Source of the DNA: Trichomonas vaginalis G3
Lineage: Eukaryota > Parabasalia > Trichomonadida > Trichomonadidae
Direction of reading: 5' to 3'
NCBI RefSeq assembly: GCF_026262505.1
Contig: NC_067208.1
Span: forward strand, 13,463,962 to 13,527,961
Length of the DNA: 64,000 nucleotides
A model generated the notes under the pieces. That model saw only the letters and a list, made by a program, of their open reading frames with translations. It made no database searches and was not told the origin of the DNA. Positions 62,691 through 64,000 of this stretch are shown in pieces. Each line of letters begins with the position of its first letter. Position 1 is the stretch's first letter. Both the position numbers and the translations under genes were made by a program.

Positions 62691-63618
62691 GTTTTACATG
62701 GTATATGTTGCGATGGTTCATGACTTTAAACAGTTTTGTAGCCTCTATTTCTTCTTTTAGTACATCGAATGTTTTAACAATGCCGAAGGTTTCTTTATAT
62801 TTCTTCTTGACGTCAGATAGAAGGAAATCTTCTGCTGTTGGATAGTTTTTGTTCAGAAATTCTAACATGTCCATTTTATCTTCTGCTGGTTTTTCTGCTT
62901 CTTTCTTTAAGTCTGCATAGTCGTTTCTCATTCTTTCTATCTCTTTGACGGAGTAGTTATATCTCCTCATTGCTGCTTTACATTTAGAACATTGCGGGTT
63001 CATTTTTGCGTTATATTCTGAAACCTTACCTGCTAAAACAACTAAAGCGTCAATGGTTTTCTTTAACTCAAAAGTTGCTGGTTTTATCTGTTTATTCCAT
63101 ACTTTACCTCTTCTATCTTCATCTCTTATCTGCCATACACATTCAGCAACTAACGAAACAAAGTTGTCGTAGGTCTTAAATTCTTCAGATTTATATATGT
63201 CAGAAACATTCTTATATACCATGTCGCAATCTTTGTCCATAACCTTATGGTTGCAATGAAATCCTAGAAACTCATAGTTTACCTTTCGTATGAACTTCTT
63301 TATTTCTACTGAGTCAGTTGGTTTCACTTCTATTTCATCGAATTCAGGAATAGTGAGTTTTTGTTGTTGAATTTCAGGCAATTTGGGTAAATGGTCAATA
63401 ATGTCCTGCATTTCATAAAGATACTGTTCATTTGTTTCATCTTTCGCACTACAGTCTAAATTACTTGTTAAAAGTTCTTGCTTTATCTTCTGGATTTTTG
63501 TTTCGAAAGTATATGAAGAAGGAATGAAGCTTTTCATCTCTACTAACATAGATGTTGGATTCATGACTAAAGAGTTTGGTGCTGTTGTTTGAAGTGTTGT
63601 TGTGCCGATTGTTGACAT
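62683..63618 (-). CDS. Polinton part: 311-aa protein, unknown
   Basis: ATG at 63,618 (MSTIGTTT) directly follows the shared leader and is preferred over 63,693. The protein has a Ser/Thr-rich N-terminus, a helical body (EIKKFIRKVNYEFLGFHCNH, VSLVAECVWQIRDEDRRGKV) and one CxxC pair (PQCSKCKAAMRR), possibly metal-binding with the upstream His/Cys. A helical C-terminus ends TFDVLKEEIEATKLFKVMNH. It looks whole. Function unknown. Confidence 0.5.
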   Translation of the reverse strand: MSTIGTTTLQTTAPNSLVMNPTSMLVEMKSFIPSSYTFETKIQKIKQELLTSNLDCSAKDETNEQYLYEMQDIIDHLPKLPEIQQQKLTIPEFDEIEVKPTDSVEIKKFIRKVNYEFLGFHCNHKVMDKDCDMVYKNVSDIYKSEEFKTYDNFVSLVAECVWQIRDEDRRGKVWNKQIKPATFELKKTIDALVVLAGKVSEYNAKMNPQCSKCKAAMRRYNYSVKEIERMRNDYADLKKEAEKPAEDKMDMLEFLNKNYPTAEDFLLSDVKKKYKETFGIVKTFDVLKEEIEATKLFKVMNHRNIYHVKRL

Positions 63619-63685
63619 TTTTATTTTTTTATACAAAATAAAAAAAATAAAAAAAATAAAACTAACTTTATTTTTTATTTCGGGA
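63619..63685 (-). promoter_or_regulatory. Shared AT-rich leader, copy 3
   Basis: Precedes ATG 63,618. It keeps AATAAAGTTAGTTTTATTTT and ATTTTGTATAA but replaces the last GACAG-type part with a T/A tract. Confidence 0.55.
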
Positions 63686-63699
63686 AAATTCATGAAAAT

Positions 63700-63950
63700 T
63701 CAAGAGGTTAGAAAAAACAGGTGAAAAAACAGGTGAGATCTAACATTCTAACATAAATTATATTTTTGGTGTAAATTTCATGATTTTCGAAAGTTTTAGA
63801 CCATGTTAGAAAACGTGTTAGAAAACGTGTTAGATCTAACATTCTAACATAAACTTTATTTTTGCTGTAAATTTCATGAAAATTCATGAGGTTAGAAAAC
63901 GTGTTAGAAAACGTGTTAGATCTAACATTCTAACATAAACTTTATTTTTG
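63700..63950 (+). promoter_or_regulatory. Three tandem palindromic arrays, one of them a hybrid
   Basis: Arrays at about 63,706-63,752, 63,803-63,850 and 63,890-63,938 on the plus strand. The first has GGTTA, GGTGA, GGTGA on the left but TAACA, TAACA on the right of GATC. The second is pure TGTTA/TAACA type; the third has one GGTTA then TGTTA. Each is followed by a TAAA(C/T)TTTATTTTTG-like tail or its close variant. Confidence 0.6.
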
Positions 63951-64000
63951 GGTCCTTTACACTCATTACGAAGAAGTCTTGACAAAACATTTACGAAGAA

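Larger units (their letters stand above)
49246..64000. mobile_element. Large Polinton/Maverick-like (or Polinton-like-virus) element, broken, continues past right edge
   Basis: About 14.75 kb of the element is visible. The left end is a gene-free, relatively GC-rich tract (49,246-49,500) right after the A run. Parts in order: a long Gln-rich structural-type gene, major-capsid region, small genes, minor-capsid candidate, SF3 helicase, packaging ATPase, a T5orf172/GIY-YIG-like protein, and unknown genes. The leftward genes are on plus, while most after 60 kb are on minus. No DNA polymerase B or integrase is seen in the visible part. The element is broken, with roughly ten breaks, mostly in the structural genes; several other parts look whole. 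Long frames survive, so it is fairly young. Confidence 0.75.

Noticed and set aside
1-64000. Spliceosomal introns
   Set aside because: No convincing trichomonad 5' splice site plus ACTAACACACAG acceptor was noticed in any gene, including the coiled-coil gene lacking an ATG.

Overview
The window looks like a trichomonad (Parabasalia) nuclear contig, most like Trichomonas vaginalis or a close relative. Reasons: AT-rich DNA; intronless genes on both strands; ankyrin proteins with the trichomonad DUF3447-type N-terminus; Pmp/BspA-like beta-helix surface-protein fragments; TKL kinase, radial-spoke and AP-3 genes of a flagellated protist; TCA(C/T)(A/T) initiator-like sites 10-22 nt before several ATGs; and Polinton (Maverick) DNA at both edges.

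Layout. 1-935: end of one Polinton-like element. 936-1439: transposase-type helix-turn-helix fragment. 2011-5410: a 3.4-kb terminal-inverted-repeat element with a perfect 8-bp target duplication and no recognisable transposase. 5.4-10.4 kb: a graveyard of surface-protein gene fragments cut by two kinds of non-autonomous DNA transposon. 10.8-32 kb: host genes (RSP3, TKL kinase, papain-like membrane protein, TMEM62-like phosphoesterase, AP-3 delta, LPCAT/PlsC acyltransferase, ASH-domain protein, coiled-coil gene), with copies of a 1.47-kb element between them. 32.3-36.2 kb: an ankyrin pseudogene cut by a 1.66-kb transposon. 37-48.8 kb: a compact host block (Tup1-like WD40, coiled-coil proteins, bromodomain+NET protein, ankyrin protein, Nuf2-like kinetochore protein, Got1, threonine dehydratase). 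49,246-64,000: a large, broken Polinton-like element (capsid, minor capsid, SF3 helicase, packaging ATPase, T5orf172/GIY-YIG-like protein) running off the right edge.

Three non-autonomous DNA transposon families can be defined from their ends: 2011-5410 (TIR AGAGGTAGGGCAACGATAG); two copies of a 1.44/1.66-kb element starting GGGGCGGCGACAAATTTGCC with 10-bp target duplications; and three copies of a 1.47-kb element with AAGGATGTCAATT ends. None shows a transposase, so they are presumably mobilised in trans.

The most unusual signal is in the Polinton DNA: at least eight copies of a palindromic array (12-nt-spaced half-sites converging on a GATC core). Copies beside the 479, 60,919 and 62,166 starts lie upstream in the gene's orientation. 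Half-sites within an array change together between copies (GGTGA, TGTTA or GGTTA types), and one array is a left/right hybrid joined at the core. Three minus-strand genes of the right-hand element also share one AT-rich leader of about 55 nt. Together these look like a repeated promoter/operator or replication-site module.
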